This document shows positions 9,797-18,641 of a stretch of 58,115 nt of DNA, piece after piece. The stretch is taken from assembly GCA_002359735.1 (NCBI GenBank), contig DENS01000019.1, positions 13,404 to 71,518 on the forward strand, written 5' to 3'. Position numbers and translations under genes: made by a program. This DNA is from Micavibrio sp. UBA2638. Its GTDB lineage: Bacteria > Pseudomonadota > Alphaproteobacteria > Micavibrionales > Micavibrionaceae. The notes under the pieces were generated by a model that was not told where the DNA came from, made no database searches, and worked only from the letters and a program-made list of their open reading frames with translations. How positions within the stretch are numbered: the stretch's first letter is position 1; each line of letters opens with the position of its first letter.

Positions 9797-9833
9797 TTGA
9801 CAGCTCCACTTAATTGCTGTTTAGGTCTTTGTT

Positions 9834-10925
9834 ATGAATGACACTATCCACATTTTGGGCATTGAAACAAGCTGCGATGAAACCGCGGCTGCAATCGTCA
9901 ACGACAAAGGCGATATATTATCCAATCTGGTTCTAAGCCAGCTGGATGAGCACCGGGCCTTTGGCGGCGTTGTACCCGAAATTGCGGCGCGCGCCCATAT
10001 TGATCACCTGCATACGCTGATCAAGGCCGCCATGGACGATAGCGGTCTGGATTTTGCGGCCCTGTCCGGCGTGGCGGCCACATCGGGGCCCGGCCTTATT
10101 GGCGGGGTCATGGTCGGCATGGTGGCAGGAAAGGCTATCGCAGCCGCCCATGACTTACCGTTTCTGGGTATCAATCATCTGGAAGGGCACGCCCTGACAC
10201 CGCGCTTAACCGACCCGGAGATTGCGTTTCCGTATCTTCTTTTATTAATTTCAGGCGGGCATACACAAATTCTGGTCGTTGAGGGGCCGGGACGCTATAA
10301 ACGCTGGGGTACAACACTGGATGATGCCGCGGGCGAATGTTTTGACAAATCGGCCAAAATTATGGGCCTGCCTTACCCGGGCGGCCCGAATATTCAGGCC
10401 ATTGCCAGCGAATGCAGCGACCCCAAAGCCGCAAACAAACGCTTTGCGCTGCCAAAGCCGCTGAAAGGACGGGATGGCTGCGATTTTTCTTTTTCCGGGT
10501 TAAAAACGGCCATCCGCAACCACGTTGAAAAACTTCCCGCCGGGGATTTAAAACGCGAGGATATTCGCGATCTGGCCTGCGCTTTCCAAAACACGATGGC
10601 CGAGGTTTTGAAAGATCGCTGCAACAACGCCATCACGCAATTTAAATCGCATTATAGCCAGGAACGGCCCGTTTTGGTGGTATCAGGCGGCGTGGCGGCC
10701 AACACAGCCATTCGCGCCACGCTGGAAACATTATGTGAGGGCCATGATATGCGTTTTTATGCGCCGCCGCTTGGCCTTTGTCAGGATAACGCCGCCATGA
10801 TTGCGTGGGCAGGCGTGGAACGATTCAGGCTGGGACTTGTTGATGGGCTTGACTTTCAGGCCAGACCAAGATGGCCTCTTGACCCCGGCGCGCCGCCACG
10901 GCATGGTGCAGGTGTGAAAGCGTAA
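9834..10925 (+). CDS. tsaD: tRNA N6-threonylcarbamoyladenosine transferase TsaD
   Basis: A 363-residue TsaD, the Kae1-family enzyme that transfers threonylcarbamoyl to A37 of ANN-reading tRNAs together with TsaB and TsaE. Seen: ILGIETSCDETAAAIV at the start, HIDHLHTL, the metal-binding NHLEGHALTPRL (HxxxH), LLISGGHTQILVV, GEAFD-like GECFDKSAK and the C-terminal SGGVAAN motif. The length is slightly above the usual 340 because of a Pro/Arg-rich tail. It is followed by gpsA after 51 bases; tsaD-gpsA is a common alphaproteobacterial pair. Confidence 0.95.
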   Translation: MNDTIHILGIETSCDETAAAIVNDKGDILSNLVLSQLDEHRAFGGVVPEIAARAHIDHLHTLIKAAMDDSGLDFAALSGVAATSGPGLIGGVMVGMVAGKAIAAAHDLPFLGINHLEGHALTPRLTDPEIAFPYLLLLISGGHTQILVVEGPGRYKRWGTTLDDAAGECFDKSAKIMGLPYPGGPNIQAIASECSDPKAANKRFALPKPLKGRDGCDFSFSGLKTAIRNHVEKLPAGDLKREDIRDLACAFQNTMAEVLKDRCNNAITQFKSHYSQERPVLVVSGGVAANTAIRATLETLCEGHDMRFYAPPLGLCQDNAAMIAWAGVERFRLGLVDGLDFQARPRWPLDPGAPPRHGAGVKA

Positions 10926-10976
10926 ACGGCACGATGCCGCGCCGCGAATATGAATAACAAACAGATGAGGTAGAGC

Positions 10977-11987
10977 TTGACATCCAACACGCAGACAATC
11001 GGTGTAATCGGTGCCGGTGCATGGGGCACCGCCTTGGCGCAAGTCCTGTCCAGCAACGGGCGTGATGTCCTGTTATGGGCGCGGGAAAGCGAGGTCGTTG
11101 ATTCGATTAATACCAAACACGAAAACAGCCTGTTTCTGCCCGGTGTTCCGCTTTGCCACAATCTAAAGGCCACCAACGATTTAAACGAGACCGCACAGGC
11201 CGATATCCTTTTACTGGTGACCCCGGCCCAACATATCCGCGCAACGGTTGAATCGATGAAAGACCAACTGCCCGCCGGAAAACCATTGGTGATCTGTTCC
11301 AAGGGAATTGAACTGGACAGCGGCCTGTTGCTGACTCAGGTTCTGGAACAAGTCGCGCCCGATTGCACGCACGCCATTTTGACCGGCCCGACTTTTGCCT
11401 CTGAAATTGCGCGCGGCCTGCCCGGTGCGGTAACCATTGCCTGCAAAAACAAAGACACCGCGATTCGCCTGCAAAAAGCACTGGGCGTGCCCGGTTTCCG
11501 CCCCTATGCCACCACCGATGTCATCGGAACCCAGCTGGGCGGCGCCATTAAAAACGTCATCGCCATTGCCTGCGGCGTGGTAACGGGCCGCGAACTGGGT
11601 GAAAGCGCCCGCGCCGCCATCATGACACGCGGCGTGGCCGAGATTGCACGCCTTGGCGTGGCCATGGGCGCAAGCCGTGAAACCTTGCTGGGAATGTGCG
11701 GCATCGGGGATTTAACCCTGACATGTTCATCCATGCAATCGCGCAATTTCTCACTGGGGGCGGCGCTTGGCAAGGGCCAAAGCATCGAGGACATTCTTGG
11801 CGGCCGCAAAGCCGTCACCGAAGGCGTTCATACCGTCAGATCCGCGCTGTCCCTGGCCAAAAAACATGCGGTGGACATGCCAATCACCGAAACAGTCAAC
11901 AAACTGATTGAAGGCGAATACAGCGTCGATGATGCGATTGAGGAAATGCTCAACCGGCCGTTCAGTTATGAAATAACCGGAAAATAA
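10977..11987 (+). CDS. gpsA: Glycerol-3-phosphate dehydrogenase [NAD(P)+]
   Basis: A 336-residue GpsA, which reduces dihydroxyacetone phosphate to sn-glycerol-3-phosphate for phospholipid synthesis. The Rossmann motif GVIGAGAWGTALA is at residues ~9-21, followed by LLLVTPAQ, TGPTFASEIARG and the catalytic-lysine region GGAIKNVIAIACG. The start is TTG at 10977, supported by GAGG 6 bases upstream and by the family's usual distance to the glycine motif; no in-frame ATG fits. The TTG start may keep expression low. Confidence 0.95.
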   Translation: MTSNTQTIGVIGAGAWGTALAQVLSSNGRDVLLWARESEVVDSINTKHENSLFLPGVPLCHNLKATNDLNETAQADILLLVTPAQHIRATVESMKDQLPAGKPLVICSKGIELDSGLLLTQVLEQVAPDCTHAILTGPTFASEIARGLPGAVTIACKNKDTAIRLQKALGVPGFRPYATTDVIGTQLGGAIKNVIAIACGVVTGRELGESARAAIMTRGVAEIARLGVAMGASRETLLGMCGIGDLTLTCSSMQSRNFSLGAALGKGQSIEDILGGRKAVTEGVHTVRSALSLAKKHAVDMPITETVNKLIEGEYSVDDAIEEMLNRPFSYEITGK

Positions 11988-12043
11988 CCGCCCAGAAGCA
12001 ACCATCCAGACACAGACAACCAGACACAGATAAGGAGAGCCCG

Positions 12044-12451
12044 ATGCAATATTGGTTAATCAAATCCGAACCGTTTAAATGGAGCTGGGATCAGCAAAAA
12101 GAAAAAGGCACCGAACATTGGGATGGCGTGCGTAATTATCAGGCCTCGAACAACATGAAGGCCATGAAAATTGGCGATCAGGCTTTTTTCTATCATTCCA
12201 ATAAAGGTCTGGAGATTGTCGGCATTGTTGAGGTTGTCAAAGAATATTACCCTGACCACACAGACCCCAAGGGCCGTTTTGGCATGGTCGATTTCAAGGC
12301 CGTCAAGGACATGCCAAAGCCGGTTACATTGAAGGACATCAAGGCCACACCAGCGCTTGCCGATATGGCCCTGGTGAAACAATCCCGCCTGTCGGTTTCA
12401 CCGGTTAAAAAGGATGAATGGGACTTAATATCCAAGATGGGCGGCCTGTAG
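12044..12451 (+). CDS. EVE domain-containing protein
   Basis: A 135-residue single EVE (PUA-like) domain. The family hallmarks are at the start, MQYWLIKSEPFKWSWDQ, then WDGVRNYQASNNMKAMKIGDQAFFYHS and EIVGIVEVV. EVE domains are pocketed folds thought to bind modified bases in nucleic acids; a thymocyte nuclear protein 1-like role is inferred only by homology. A strong AAGGAGAG lies 5 bases before the ATG. It follows gpsA at 56 bases and may share its transcript. Confidence 0.9.
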   Translation: MQYWLIKSEPFKWSWDQQKEKGTEHWDGVRNYQASNNMKAMKIGDQAFFYHSNKGLEIVGIVEVVKEYYPDHTDPKGRFGMVDFKAVKDMPKPVTLKDIKATPALADMALVKQSRLSVSPVKKDEWDLISKMGGL

Positions 12452-12586
12452 AAAGTCCCGGCTGTAATACAAGCCCATAGGCAGCGCGCACAAATATTGC
12501 GCCGCACAACAAGTGTGACTCTACAGCCCTGCTCAATATGTTAGAATCGCCCCTTATCGGATTTTTGCGTAAAAGGAGATGTATTG

Positions 12587-14518
12587 ATGAGTTCCGAAAT
12601 CTATAAACCGAGCAAAGACATTGTAAAAAACGCCCATGTCGATGCCGACAAATATGCGGCGATGTATCACGGATCACTGGAACAACCCGACATTTTCTGG
12701 GCCGTGCAGGCCAAACGCCTCAGCTGGTTTAAACAACCCACCATCATCAAGAACACCTCTTTCGAGGGCAATGTCGATATCAAATGGTACGAAGATGGCA
12801 AACTGAATGCCTGTTATAACTGCGTTGATCGTCACGTCGAAAACGGCAAAGGCAATGATACGGCGTTGATCTTTGAGCCGGATGACCCAAAATCCCCCAA
12901 TCAGAGCGTCACTTACGCCGATTTACAAATTCAGGTATCGAAACTAGCCAATGCGATGAAGGAATTGGGCGTCGAAAAAGGCGACCGCGTCATTATCTAT
13001 ATGCCTATGATTTTAGAGGCCACATACGCCATGCTGGCCTGCGCGCGCATTGGCGCCGTACATTCCGTTGTATTTGGCGGATTTTCGCCCGATTCCCTGG
13101 CCAATCGCATTGATGATTGCCGCCCAAAACTGGTTATCACCGCCGATGAGGGCCTGCGCGGCGGCAAAAAAGTGCCCCTGAAAGCCAATACGGACGAAGC
13201 CATTCAAATTTCAGGCGCGGATATCAAAACGCTGGTGTACAAACACACCGGCGGCGCCATAAAATGGAATGACGCGCGCGATATCTGGTGGCATGAAATT
13301 GTCGGATCGCAAGTGCCCAAATGCGATTGCACCGAAATGGACGCCGAAGACCCATTGTTTATTCTGTATACGTCCGGCTCCACCGGAAAACCAAAGGGCA
13401 TCTTGCACACAACCGGCGGGTATATGGTTTGGTGCGCCATGACGCATGAAATCACTTTTGATTACAAACCCGGCGAAATTTATTGGTGTACGGCCGATGT
13501 CGGCTGGATTACCGGCCACAGCTATATCGTTTATGGCCCGCTGGCCAATGGCGCAACATCACTGGTTTATGAAGGCGTCCCGCAATATCCTGATTGGTCA
13601 CGCATGTGGAAAATCGTCGATAAACACAAGGTCAATATCTTCTATACGGCCCCGACGGCCATACGCGCGCTGTTAAAACAGGGCAATGAGCATGTCACAA
13701 AAACCAGCCGAAAATCATTACGCATTCTTGGTACGGTGGGCGAACCGATTAACCACGAAGCATGGCTGTGGTATTACAATGTCGTTGGCGAAAAACGCTG
13801 CCCCATCGTGGATACATGGTGGCAAACCGAAACAGGCGGCCACATGATGACGCCGCTTCCCGGTGTTACCGATATGAAACCAGGCAGCGCATGCCAACCG
13901 TTTTTCGGCGTAAAGCCGTCCATTGTCGATAATGAGGGCAACACGCTGGAAGGCGAATGCGAAGGGAATTTTGTCATTCTGGACAGCTGGCCCGGGCAAA
14001 TGCGCTCTATCTATGGCGATCATGACCGCTTTATCCAGACCTATTTCTCAACCTTCAAAGGAAAATATTTCACCGGCGATGGTGTCAAACGGGATGAAGA
14101 TGGCTATTACTGGATCACCGGCCGCGTGGATGATGTAATCAATGTCTCGGGGCACCGCTTTGGCACCGCGGAAATCGAAAGCGCCATTAACGAACATGAA
14201 GCCGTGGCCGAAAGCGCCGTTGTCGGGTACCCCCATGATCTGAAAGGGCAAGGCATCTATGCCTATGTCATCCTTAATGAAGGACAAGACGCCAATGATG
14301 ACTTAAAAGGCGAAATTGTGACGCTGGTACGAAAAATCATCGGCCCCATCGCCAGCCCGGATGTTATCCATTTCTCACCCGATTTGCCCAAAACGCGATC
14401 CGGCAAAATCATGCGCCGTATCCTGCGAAAAATTGCGGCCAATGAACTGGATTCACTGGGCGATATCTCAACACTGGCGGACCCGACCATCGTTGATAAA
14501 TTAATTGAGGGCAAATAA
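12587..14518 (+). CDS. acs: Acetyl-CoA synthetase
   Basis: A 643-residue AMP-forming acetyl-CoA synthetase, activating acetate to acetyl-CoA via acetyl-AMP. Seen: the P-loop YTSGSTGKPKGILHTTGGY, DVGWITGHSYIVYGPL, VDTWWQTETGGHMM, YFTGDGVKRDEDGYYWITGR and the C-terminal KTRSGKIMRRILRKIA, whose first SGK lysine is the catalytic residue acetylated for control in homologues. I chose ATG 12587 over the in-frame TTG just before it; AAGGAG lies 9 bases upstream. The gene stands alone, with a gene-free stretch of more than 400 bases after it. Confidence 0.96.
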   Translation: MSSEIYKPSKDIVKNAHVDADKYAAMYHGSLEQPDIFWAVQAKRLSWFKQPTIIKNTSFEGNVDIKWYEDGKLNACYNCVDRHVENGKGNDTALIFEPDDPKSPNQSVTYADLQIQVSKLANAMKELGVEKGDRVIIYMPMILEATYAMLACARIGAVHSVVFGGFSPDSLANRIDDCRPKLVITADEGLRGGKKVPLKANTDEAIQISGADIKTLVYKHTGGAIKWNDARDIWWHEIVGSQVPKCDCTEMDAEDPLFILYTSGSTGKPKGILHTTGGYMVWCAMTHEITFDYKPGEIYWCTADVGWITGHSYIVYGPLANGATSLVYEGVPQYPDWSRMWKIVDKHKVNIFYTAPTAIRALLKQGNEHVTKTSRKSLRILGTVGEPINHEAWLWYYNVVGEKRCPIVDTWWQTETGGHMMTPLPGVTDMKPGSACQPFFGVKPSIVDNEGNTLEGECEGNFVILDSWPGQMRSIYGDHDRFIQTYFSTFKGKYFTGDGVKRDEDGYYWITGRVDDVINVSGHRFGTAEIESAINEHEAVAESAVVGYPHDLKGQGIYAYVILNEGQDANDDLKGEIVTLVRKIIGPIASPDVIHFSPDLPKTRSGKIMRRILRKIAANELDSLGDISTLADPTIVDKLIEGK

Positions 14519-14952
14519 ACAGCGCATCTGTGACGCATAGCCCTGAGCGCGCTTATACGCAGGGTTTTATGCAATGCTGGATTGAATGCGCTGGATAAAA
14601 TGCCCAGAATAGAATGCCCAGAATAGAATGCGCGATAGTATATTTCCTAGAATGCGTAGAATAGAGTGCGCGGATACTATACTCGAATGCGCCATAAATG
14701 CACGGCTCAAGCCCTGCCTTTAATCCCGCTTGACCAATTAGGAATAAAGTCATACAATGAGACGGTAAATTGGCCGCAATCCGGGCTAAAAAAGCCCCGG
14801 AGAACGCCCGCATACAAAACTTGCGCAAAATAAAAGGGCGGGACAAGACCCCCCACCCCCATAAATTTTACAAACGAAATGACGAAGCTGAAAAAGCAAA
14901 CCAAATGAAGGGGTTATCCTAAGGCACCCCCCTCTCGGCCGATCAATCTGGA
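14519..14952. other. Gene-free region after acs, with short tandem repeats
   Basis: No convincing gene. Just after acs a weak hairpin (CCCTG ... CAGGG followed by TTTTAT, ~14542-14570) may end transcription. From ~14583 to ~14700 the DNA is built of repeats of an AGAATAGAATGC-like word, then a near dyad (ATAGTAT ... ATACTAT). A compact hairpin CCGGGCT/AGCCCCGG with an A-rich loop sits at 14781-14800. The two overlapping minus-strand frames here have no ribosome site or family resemblance. Confidence 0.6.
14601..14628. repeat. 14-bp perfect tandem repeat, two copies
   Basis: TGCCCAGAATAGAA occurs twice end to end (14601-14614 and 14615-14628). Degenerate copies follow (TAGAATGCGTAGAATAGAGTGCG around 14653-14675). 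The function is unknown. Confidence 0.8.
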
Positions 14953-15267
14953 TTAATACATACCAATCGCAGATTTATAAAGATCCAGCAATTCTTCGCT
15001 TTCGCGGCGTTTTTCGTGATCCATTTTGCGCAAAGATACGATTTTACGCATGGTTTTGGTATCAAACCCGGTGCCTTTGGCCTCGGCATAGACTTCTTTG
15101 ATATCCTCCATCAGGGCGGCTTTTTCTTCTTCCAGTCGCTCAATGCGCTCGATGAATGATTTCAGACGTGAACCGGCCACCCCCCCGACATCGGCAGGGG
15201 CCGATTCTTCAGGAGCCTCTGTTTCGGTATTTTCGGATTGCGGAAAGCTGGCTACGTTCTCGGACAT
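14953..15267 (-). CDS. gapR: GapR-type nucleoid-associated protein (DUF2312)
   Basis: A 104-residue DUF2312/GapR protein. In Caulobacter GapR binds AT-rich, overtwisted DNA ahead of replication forks. The acidic N-terminus (~1-28) is disordered. The conserved core starts at GSRLKSFIERIERLEEEKAAL and continues EVYAEAKGTGFDTKTMRKIVSLRKMD, then a C-terminal helix. AAGGAG lies about 10 bases before the ATG. It is downstream of the DotI-like gene on the same strand, with a perfect 9-bp dyad (15299-15327) in its leader, a possible operator. Confidence 0.93.
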   Translation of the reverse strand: MSENVASFPQSENTETEAPEESAPADVGGVAGSRLKSFIERIERLEEEKAALMEDIKEVYAEAKGTGFDTKTMRKIVSLRKMDHEKRRESEELLDLYKSAIGMY

Positions 15268-15298
15268 GGCAGAGATACTCCTTCTAAAAGTCTTATTT

Positions 15299-15327
15299 GT
15301 TTATGATTCGGATAATTGATCATAAAC
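15299..15327. promoter_or_regulatory. Perfect 9-bp inverted repeat upstream of gapR
   Basis: GTTTATGAT and ATCATAAAC are exact reverse complements separated by 11 bases, 32 bases before the gapR ATG. Arms centred 20 bp apart (two helical turns) suit a dimeric regulator. It could also fold as an AU-rich hairpin in the leader RNA. No regulator is identified. Confidence 0.55.
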
Positions 15328-15356
15328 AAAACAGCGCAGAATCCCAGCAAAATTGC

Positions 15357-16058
15357 TTAATTTTTCTCAATTTTCTGTGATTTACCATCCCAGGTTTCGA
15401 TCAGCACATCAAAAACATTGTTTTCGTCATCGGTTTTGGCAAAACGGCCAACCTGAATGGTCAGGACAATATGCTGGTTAACAGGATCCTTGGTTTTATA
15501 ATCAAAATCACCGGAGTCCATATAGCTCACCATGATCGGCACTTCATAAAGCCAGCGAAAGCGATCATTGGCTGTCCCGGAATTCAGCAAAAGCGGGTTT
15601 TCTTTTACAAAAGAACGGATATTAAAACGCCCGGATTCAATAACTTTGGCGATATTATTTTTCTCGACAAAGTCCTGGAACTGCCGCTTACCGCTCTGGG
15701 CAAAATATTTCTCATTGGCCGAAGCGATGTCCGGGTTATCACCAACCTGATAGCTCATCACATCGGACACGGCGGTAATCAGCCATTTGCCGATCTCCGC
15801 TTCGTTGGTATGGGCGTGTTTCAGGGGAACCGCATTTTCCTGCTTTCCCGTTAAGCCGTTATTGGATCCTGTTTTGGCGGCATCATAGGCAAATGGCGCC
15901 TGCAAGGTCTCGGCCGGGTCCGGGCCTTCCGGTTCTGCCGACATCCAGCCAAACATGGCCTCAAAGAAACTTTTTTTGGCATGGGCGGGCTCTGCGCTAA
16001 AAATAAAAAGGCTGGCGGCCAGACAGAAAGACAGGCCCAAAACACGACGAGACAACAT
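15357..16058 (-). CDS. DotI/IcmL-like secreted protein
   Basis: A 233-residue protein from ATG 16058 (a TTG two codons upstream is also possible, nearer to GGAGAG). The signal peptide RRVLGLSFCLAASLFIFSAEPAHA ends at an AHA|KK cleavage site. The folded part (~95-230) resembles DotI/IcmL/TraM proteins of type IVB secretion and IncI conjugation: a helical lead (IGKWLITAVSDVMSYQV), then FAQSGKRQFQDFV, then a beta region with WLYEVPIMVSYMDSG. Known DotI proteins have an N-terminal membrane anchor. No other dot/icm or tra gene is in the window, so a secretion role is not supported by context. Confidence 0.65.
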   Translation of the reverse strand: MLSRRVLGLSFCLAASLFIFSAEPAHAKKSFFEAMFGWMSAEPEGPDPAETLQAPFAYDAAKTGSNNGLTGKQENAVPLKHAHTNEAEIGKWLITAVSDVMSYQVGDNPDIASANEKYFAQSGKRQFQDFVEKNNIAKVIESGRFNIRSFVKENPLLLNSGTANDRFRWLYEVPIMVSYMDSGDFDYKTKDPVNQHIVLTIQVGRFAKTDDENNVFDVLIETWDGKSQKIEKN

Positions 16059-16094
16059 AAACAAAGAAACTCTCCAGATTATTTTGATTTCATA

Positions 16095-16685
16095 CTATTT
16101 TTTGATTCTACCGATAATTTTACCAAATTGCATCACATTCTCTATCCGCCGATCAACAAAATCACGGGTTTTTTGCAGACCATCATCATGATCATTCAGC
16201 CAGACCGGCAAGGCCGAAACCAGAATACCGCTCAAAAGGCCGCGTTTGGTATAATAATTATAATCGGTCGCCGTATCACCGGCCCAGATCCAGATTACAT
16301 CTGCGCTGCGCCAGACCAGCTTACCCGCATGCATTTGTGTCAATGGCCGCGCCCAATAGCGGGCCGAAAGCGCCACAGCCTCTTTATACGGGGCCATCAC
16401 CTCAAAACGGGCCATAACAGCGCAGCGAACGCGGTCACGGATTTTCATCTCCTGCGGGTCTACACCGCTCAGGCGTTCTAACATCAAACGGTCAATGTAA
16501 TCCGAAAAGTGCAACAATGCCTCTGTCAGACCACCGGGGAAAACCGCGCGCACCGTCCCGTCTTCCAGCCCTTCCTGCCGGGCGGCCTGCTCAAGCAGGT
16601 CAGCGCTCCAGCCATCAAACGCAACGTCTTCAAGGGCGCGGCGCAAAATTGTATCGCGAATATGTTGTATATCTGCCTTGCTCAT
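16095..16685 (-). CDS. COQ9 family ubiquinone biosynthesis protein
   Basis: A 196-residue COQ9 protein. The family's signature is near the C-terminus: DVIWIWAGDTATDYNYYTKRGLL, followed by a helix for membrane association (GILVSALPVW). The N-terminal half is TetR-like helical. COQ9 binds lipid and helps COQ7-type hydroxylation in ubiquinone synthesis. I chose ATG 16685 (MSKADIQHIR) because the 24 extra residues from the upstream start are hydrophobic and unlike the family. It is divergent from the ABC1/UbiB kinase 121 bases away, a functional pairing. Confidence 0.9.
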   Translation of the reverse strand: MSKADIQHIRDTILRRALEDVAFDGWSADLLEQAARQEGLEDGTVRAVFPGGLTEALLHFSDYIDRLMLERLSGVDPQEMKIRDRVRCAVMARFEVMAPYKEAVALSARYWARPLTQMHAGKLVWRSADVIWIWAGDTATDYNYYTKRGLLSGILVSALPVWLNDHDDGLQKTRDFVDRRIENVMQFGKIIGRIKK

Positions 16686-16806
16686 TTCATAAAAATACAC
16701 GCTTTGCAGACAAATTACAGGCAAAAAAGCCCAAATCAGCCCAAAACAGAGTTGCACATTGATTTAAGGCTGGACTTTTATCAAAGCAAACGCCATTTAA
16801 TACCAT

Positions 16807-18186
16807 ATGAGCAATGCCGACAACACAAGCGACCTGAGTGACAGAACCTCCTTAAGCGGGCGCCTGATGCGCTACGGCAAGGTATCAGGCACAATGGCCG
16901 GGTTGGCTGCAAAATTGGCCGGTGAAAAATATTTCGGCATTCAGATAGAACGTCAGGACCACGCAGAGGCGCTGGTTAAGGCGCTGGGCAATCTAAAAGG
17001 CCCATTGATGAAGGTCGGGCAAATTTTGGCCACCATCCCGGAGGCGCTGCCCGCAGAATACGCACAGGAACTGCAACAACTTCAATCCGACGCCCCGTCG
17101 ATGGGCTGGCCATTCGTTCGCCGCCGCATGAAAACAGAGCTGGGGCCGGATTGGCAAAGCAAATTTAAAAGTTTTGAAAAGGAGGCCGCCGCGGCGGCCA
17201 GTCTGGGGCAAGTCCATAAGGCCACCAGCCATGATGGCACAGAGCTGGCCTGTAAGCTGCAATACCCGGACATGCAATCGGCCATTGATGCCGATTTAAA
17301 GCAGCTTCGTATTATATTTTCGATTTATGAACGCTACGATAAATCCATCGAAACCGCTCATATTCATGCAGAACTGGCCGAGCGCCTGCAGGAGGAGCTG
17401 GATTACAAGCTGGAAGCGCGTCACACGCGGCTGTATGAATATATGTTGCAGAATGAAGATAACGTGCACGTCCCGCATATTATTGATGATTTATCGACAG
17501 GGCGGCTGATTACCTCAACCTGGATGCAGGGCAATAAAATTCTGACCTATAAAGACGCGCCCGCCGAAACGCGCAACACGCTCGCGCTGAATATGTTCCG
17601 CGCCTGGTATGTGCCGCTGTATTATTACGGGGTCATTCACGGTGACCCGCATTTGGGTAATTATACGGTCCGGGATGATTTATCGATTAATCTGCTGGAT
17701 TTCGGATGCGTCCGCGCATTCCGCCCGGCCTTTGTCGGCGGGGTGATCAACCTGTACAAGGCCCTGATGAACGATGATATGGCCCTGGCGGTGCATGCCT
17801 ATGAAACATGGGGATTTAAAGACCTGTCGAAAGAACAGATCGAAACCTTGAATATATGGGCAAACTTCCTGTACGGGCCATTGATGGAAGACAAAGCCCG
17901 CGTGATCGGCACCGCGGACGGCGCTGTATATGGCAGAGAAACCGCCGAAAAAGTTCATGCCAAGTTGCGTGAACTGGGCAAACAGCGCGGCGGAATAAAA
18001 GTTCCGCGCGAATTTGTCTTTATGGACCGCGCCGCTTTAGGGCTGGGTTCGGTGTTTATCCATCTGAACGCCGAAGTCAACTGGTACCGCCTCTTCAACG
18101 AACTGATTGAAGATTTTGACGAAAACGCTGTCATACAAAAACAAAGTGATGCCCTGAATAAATTCGGCATCCCAGTGCCGCAATAG
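16807..18186 (+). CDS. ABC1/AarF (UbiB/ADCK-type) atypical kinase
   Basis: A 459-residue ABC1-family protein. The family's KxGQ motif is visible as LMKVGQILATIPEALP (~residues 71-86), then an Ala-rich loop AAAAASLGQVHKA in place of the usual Gly-rich loop, HGDPHLGNY (catalytic loop) and LLDFGCVR (metal-binding DFG). Such proteins are ATPases or kinases needed for ubiquinone synthesis. There is no C-terminal membrane pair as in E. coli UbiB, so it is closer to ADCK3/Coq8-like soluble forms. The shared intergenic region with COQ9 suggests the same pathway. Confidence 0.88.
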   Translation: MSNADNTSDLSDRTSLSGRLMRYGKVSGTMAGLAAKLAGEKYFGIQIERQDHAEALVKALGNLKGPLMKVGQILATIPEALPAEYAQELQQLQSDAPSMGWPFVRRRMKTELGPDWQSKFKSFEKEAAAAASLGQVHKATSHDGTELACKLQYPDMQSAIDADLKQLRIIFSIYERYDKSIETAHIHAELAERLQEELDYKLEARHTRLYEYMLQNEDNVHVPHIIDDLSTGRLITSTWMQGNKILTYKDAPAETRNTLALNMFRAWYVPLYYYGVIHGDPHLGNYTVRDDLSINLLDFGCVRAFRPAFVGGVINLYKALMNDDMALAVHAYETWGFKDLSKEQIETLNIWANFLYGPLMEDKARVIGTADGAVYGRETAEKVHAKLRELGKQRGGIKVPREFVFMDRAALGLGSVFIHLNAEVNWYRLFNELIEDFDENAVIQKQSDALNKFGIPVPQ

Positions 18187-18641
18187 CCCGCTTCATTATA
18201 TCCAAAAAACCTTAATTCCAGCCGCCGCGTAGCGCGCCTGCGCGCCTGAGCGAAAAAATAGCGCCTGCGCGCCTGAGCGAAAAAAGTGCGCCAAACAAAA
18301 TAACCGCATTTATTGGGGTAATTTCCTAGTAAAACCACAAATTTTTTAAATAAATACGATATTTTCTCGAATTGATAACAATTTATAAACAAATTTTATC
18401 AATAATAGAAGAAGTGGGAAATTTACGGCATGAAGAATTTATGCCATAATTGAAGAAAGGCTTTTGGGGGCCAAATCCATTTGAAGCATGCAAATACGAC
18501 AATTCCCTGTTGTTATGATGCGATTGCGCAGCGCCGCAATATCGCACCCCCCGATAATGTCCTTTTGAACCACGGGGAAGCCCCAAACATCCCCGCCCAC
18601 GACAAAGTAACGAGCAACCATCTTGATGGAAGACGATAAAT
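18187..18641. other. 455-bp intergenic region before the surface-protein locus
   Basis: No gene is supported; the minus-strand frames here lack ribosome sites. It starts with a 27-bp tandem repeat (18234-18285). An AT-rich stretch (18301-18410) follows that could hold the promoter of the + strand locus, then moderately GC-rich sequence up to the ATG at 18642. No clear -35/-10 pair stands out. Confidence 0.6.
18234..18285. repeat. 27-bp direct repeat, two copies
   Basis: The unit GCGCCTGCGCGCCTGAGCGA plus six A's occurs at 18234 and again at 18261, separated by TA (period 27). GC-rich with an A6 tail. It sits directly after the ABC1 kinase gene and before the accessory locus. Confidence 0.85.

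Noticed and set aside
14553..14904. Overlapping minus-strand frames after acs
   Set aside because: They translate the repeat field, lack ribosome sites and show no protein-like pattern.
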